Shown: one piece after another, positions 11,597 through 13,263 of the stretch
Layout: each line of letters starts with the position of its first letter
Numbering within the stretch: position 1 is the stretch's first letter
From: Actinomycetales bacterium
Lineage (GTDB): Bacteria > Actinomycetota > Actinomycetes > Actinomycetales > Cellulomonadaceae
DNA: 13,263 nucleotides
Direction of reading: 5' to 3'
Assembly: GCA_012514545.1 (NCBI GenBank)
Contig: JAAZAC010000168.1
Span: 1-13,263 of the forward strand
Notes under the pieces: generated by a model
What the model was told of the DNA's origin: nothing
What the model saw: the letters and a program-made list of their open reading frames with translations, nothing else
Database searches by the model: none
Translations under genes and position numbers: made by a program

Positions 11597-12073
11597 ATGG
11601 TCACCGTGCGCGCCGGCGCCACGAGCGCCGCCCTCCTGCTGTTCCGGCGCGCCCCCGACGGCGTGGAGGTGCTCGTCGGGCACATGGGCGGGCCGTTCTG
11701 GGCGCGGCGCGAGGCCGGGGCCTGGACGATCCCCAAGGGCGAGCCCGAGCCGGGGGAGGAGCTCCACGCGGCTGCCGTGCGCGAGTTCGCCGAGGAGCTC
11801 GGGCTCCCGCCGCCGCCCGGCCCCGACCTGCCCCTCGGGTCGGTGCGGCAGCGCGCGGGCAAGACGGTGCACGCGTGGGCACGCGAGGGCGACCTCGACG
11901 TGGCGGCGGTCCGGCCGGGCACGTTCGAGACCGAGTGGCCGCCGCGGTCAGGGCGCCGCGCCGTCTTCCCCGAGCTCGACCGCGTCGCGTGGCTGCCGCT
12001 CGCGCGGGCCCGCGAGCTCGTCGTCCCCGCGCAGGCCGAGCTCCTCGACCGGCTCGCCGCGCTCGTCGGGTAG
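11597..12073 (+). CDS. NUDIX hydrolase (COG4119-like)
   Basis: A 158-residue NUDIX pyrophosphohydrolase. The Nudix box Gx5Ex7REUxEExGU is complete at 48-70: Gly48, Glu54, Arg62-Glu63, Glu66-Glu67, Gly69-Leu70. The lead-in HMGGPFWARREAGAWTIPKGE (29-49) with WTIPKGE, and VRQRAGKTVHAWA further on, are typical of the group annotated as predicted NTP pyrophosphohydrolases; the true substrate is not known. It starts at the ATG at 11597, with no Shine-Dalgarno. Only 30 bp separate it from the divergent PP2C gene. Its last 126 bp (about 42 codons) are antisense to the end of the methyltransferase gene, so transcripts of the two overlap. Confidence 0.92.
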   Translation: MVTVRAGATSAALLLFRRAPDGVEVLVGHMGGPFWARREAGAWTIPKGEPEPGEELHAAAVREFAEELGLPPPPGPDLPLGSVRQRAGKTVHAWAREGDLDVAAVRPGTFETEWPPRSGRRAVFPELDRVAWLPLARARELVVPAQAELLDRLAALVG

Positions 12074-12856
12074 CCGGCCGACGACGGCGGTGCCGTCCGT
12101 CGCGTCGTCCGTCACGACGCGGGCCCGCAGCCCCGCCGCGGCGACCGCGGCCAGCGTCGCCTCCGCCTGCGGGCGGCTGGTCTCGAGGACGAGGACGCCG
12201 CCCGGGGCGAGCCACCGGGGCGCGCCGGCGGCCACGCGGCGGTGCAGCCGCAGCCCGTCCCGCCCGCCGTCGAGCGCCGCGCGCGGCTCGTGGTCGCGCG
12301 CCTCCGCCGGCATCGTGGCGAGCGCGTCGGTGGGCACGTAGGGCGCGTTCGCCGCGACGACGTCGACCCGGCCGGCGAGGCGCGCGGGGAGCGCCGACCA
12401 CAGGTCGCCGGCGTGGACCTCCGCGCCCGGCAGGTTGGCGCGGGCGTACGCGAGGGCGACGGGGGCGACGTCGGCGGCGTGCACCTCGAGGCCCGGTCCG
12501 ACCTGCGCGCGCACGGCGGCCGCGATGGCGCCGACGCCGCAGCACAGGTCCACGAGCACGCCGCCCGCCCGTCCGCGCAGCGCCGCCACCGCCTCGCGCA
12601 CGACGACGGCCGTCCGCCGCCGGGGCACGAACGCGCCCGGGCCCACGGCGAGCCGCACCCCGCAGAAGTCGACCCGGCCCAGGACGTGCTCGAGGGGCTC
12701 GCCCGCGGCCCGCCGCGCCACGAGCCGCGCCAGGTCGGCGTCGTCGTCGGCAGCGGCGAGGAGCAGGGCGGCCTCCTCCTCGGCGAAGACGCACCCCGCC
12801 GCCCTGAGCGTGGCCGTCACATGGCCGAGGGCCGCCGAGTCTCTGCGCTGCACCAT
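11948..12856 (-). CDS. PrmC/HemK-related putative protein-(glutamine-N5) methyltransferase
   Basis: A 302-residue class I SAM-dependent methyltransferase close to PrmC (which methylates release factors), but of the actinobacterial PrmC-related branch whose substrate is unknown. Helical N-terminal domain (1-65), then FVPRRRTAVVVREA (76-89), the SAM motif DLCCGVGAIAAAV (103-115), AADVAPVALAYARAN (127-141) and the catalytic loop as NAPY (170-173) instead of NPPY; HEPRAALDGGRDGL (189-202) is conserved. Family homology ends at about GTAVVGRLP (255-263). The remaining ~40 residues, rich in Glu, Arg and Gly, are read antisense to the NUDIX 3' end and are probably an accidental extension. Start ATG 12856 lacks a Shine-Dalgarno; the next codon, GTG at 12853, stands six bases after a TACCGT and is a fair alternative. 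Confidence 0.88.
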   Translation of the reverse strand: MVQRRDSAALGHVTATLRAAGCVFAEEEAALLLAAADDDADLARLVARRAAGEPLEHVLGRVDFCGVRLAVGPGAFVPRRRTAVVVREAVAALRGRAGGVLVDLCCGVGAIAAAVRAQVGPGLEVHAADVAPVALAYARANLPGAEVHAGDLWSALPARLAGRVDVVAANAPYVPTDALATMPAEARDHEPRAALDGGRDGLRLHRRVAAGAPRWLAPGGVLVLETSRPQAEATLAAVAAAGLRARVVTDDATDGTAVVGRLPDERGEPVEELGLRGDDELAGPRERQPRDAVELGEDGAAP

Positions 12857-12859
12857 GGG

Positions 12860-12865
12860 ACGGTA
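12860..12865 (-). promoter_or_regulatory. Possible -10 of the methyltransferase gene
   Basis: Minus-strand TACCGT ends three bases before the ATG at 12856 and six before the GTG at 12853. A partial -35, GTGAAG (12888-12883), has a 17-bp spacer. If this is the promoter, the GTG start would fit the leaderless spacing of other genes here. Confidence 0.35.
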
Positions 12866-12909
12866 ACGAATGATCAACGATTCTTCACGCACAGCCGCCC
12901 CGGAGGGCC

Positions 12910-12981
12910 TACCCTGCCGGGGTGGGACCGACGCGGCAGGCGTCGGGGAGCCCCGGTCACGAGCCCGATGGAGGGAGCGAG
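12910..12981 (+). promoter_or_regulatory. Candidate promoter and leader hairpin of pckG
   Basis: A possible -10 TACCCT is at 12910-12915 with no clear -35. The predicted leader contains CCGACGC (12928-12934) and GCGTCGG (12940-12946), a perfect 7-bp stem with a GGCAG loop, near the predicted 5' end. The Shine-Dalgarno GGAGGG (12970-12975) stands six bases before the ATG. Confidence 0.4.
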
Positions 12982-13263
12982 ATGACGCTGCTCGAAGGCA
13001 TCGCGAGAGCACGGAGCGGAGACGGCGTGCCGGCTCCCACGGGGCACGAACGCCTGAGGGCGTGGGTGGCCGCCGTGGCCGACCTCGTGAAGCCCGAGCG
13101 CATCGAGTGGTGCGACGGCTCCCCGGAGGAGTACGCGCGCCTGTGCGACCTGCTCGTCGAGCAGGGCACCTTCCTGCGGCTCAACCCCGAGAAGCGGCCG
13201 AACAGCTTCCTCGCCCGCTCCGACCCGAGCGACGTCGCGCGCGTCGAGGGCCGCACGTTCATC
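12982..13263 (+). CDS. pckG: Phosphoenolpyruvate carboxykinase (GTP), 3'-truncated by window edge
   Basis: First 94 codons of GTP-dependent PEP carboxykinase, the cytoplasmic enzyme that converts oxaloacetate to phosphoenolpyruvate in gluconeogenesis, or the reverse as an anaplerotic step in some actinobacteria. Recognised from its N-terminal domain: HERLRAWVAAVADLVKPERI, then EWCDGSPEEYARLCDLLVEQG and LRLNPEKRPNSFLARSDPSDVARVEGRTFI, which are characteristic of the GTP class and not of the ATP class. The catalytic P-loop and metal site lie beyond the window; the full protein is about 600 residues. The ATG at 12982 has GGAGGG six bases before it. An ATG at 12968 is out of frame and stops after five codons. 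It is divergent from the methyltransferase gene. Confidence 0.95.
   Translation, partial: MTLLEGIARARSGDGVPAPTGHERLRAWVAAVADLVKPERIEWCDGSPEEYARLCDLLVEQGTFLRLNPEKRPNSFLARSDPSDVARVEGRTFI

Noticed and set aside
1..13263. Mobile elements, CRISPR arrays, phage genes, tRNA or rRNA
   Set aside because: No transposase or integrase motifs, no regularly spaced repeats, no att-like tRNA ends and no cloverleaf-type segments were seen; base composition is uniform.

Overview
This window is chromosomal DNA of very high GC content (roughly 75%) with GC-ending codons throughout, frequent GTG starts, many stop/start overlaps and several apparently leaderless genes. Together with an actinobacterial gene set (GTP-dependent PEP carboxykinase, a WS/DGAT-family acyltransferase, a DUF4921 GalT-like protein, a thioredoxin/DUF4395 pair and the PrmC-related methyltransferase with NAPY) this points to an actinobacterium, probably of the Micrococcales/Cellulomonas or Kineosporiales type. 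The genus cannot be fixed from sequence alone. There is no sign of phage, IS elements, CRISPR, tRNA or rRNA.

Layout. 1-1714: 3' part of glucose-6-phosphate isomerase (pgi) with a coupled S4 RNA-binding protein gene. 1727-1790: two terminator-like hairpins. 1803-2006 (-): a cold-shock protein with a long structured leader. 2174-3350 (+): a membrane fatty-acid desaturase whose promoter spacer is filled by a perfect 18-bp palindrome. 3374-4383 (-): an operon of a membrane-anchored thioredoxin-like protein and a DUF4395 membrane protein. It is preceded by a sigma70-type promoter and a nine-residue leader ORF encoding Cys-Arg-Cys-Cys. 4406-4934 (+): a membrane-anchored coiled-coil/proline-rich protein. 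5060-6559 (+): a DHA2-type MFS exporter ending in a strong hairpin. 6580-6876 (-): a DUF2087 protein. 6957-9514 (+): a VOC protein, the DUF4921 GalT-like protein and an alpha/beta hydrolase. 9511-11566 (-): a WS/DGAT acyltransferase downstream of, and coupled to, a PP2C phosphatase. 11597-12073 (+): a NUDIX hydrolase. 11948-12856 (-): a PrmC-like methyltransferase whose 3' end runs antisense into the NUDIX gene. 12982-end (+): the start of pckG.

How the parts may work together. pgi and pckG belong to central carbon metabolism (glycolysis/gluconeogenesis). The desaturase and the cold-shock protein, divergently placed, both fit adaptation to temperature, though the desaturase seems to have its own repressor site. 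The most interesting system is the leader of the thioredoxin/DUF4395 operon. Its mRNA would begin with an arm that can pair with the thioredoxin Shine-Dalgarno region, while the leader ORF's own Shine-Dalgarno pairs in the same stem, and the Cys codons lie in the loop. That is the architecture expected of a cysteine-responsive translational attenuator, of the kind described for polycysteine upstream ORFs in mycobacteria. A second theme is the repeated spacing of about six bases between a -10-like hexamer and the start codon, which suggests leaderless transcription of at least four genes.
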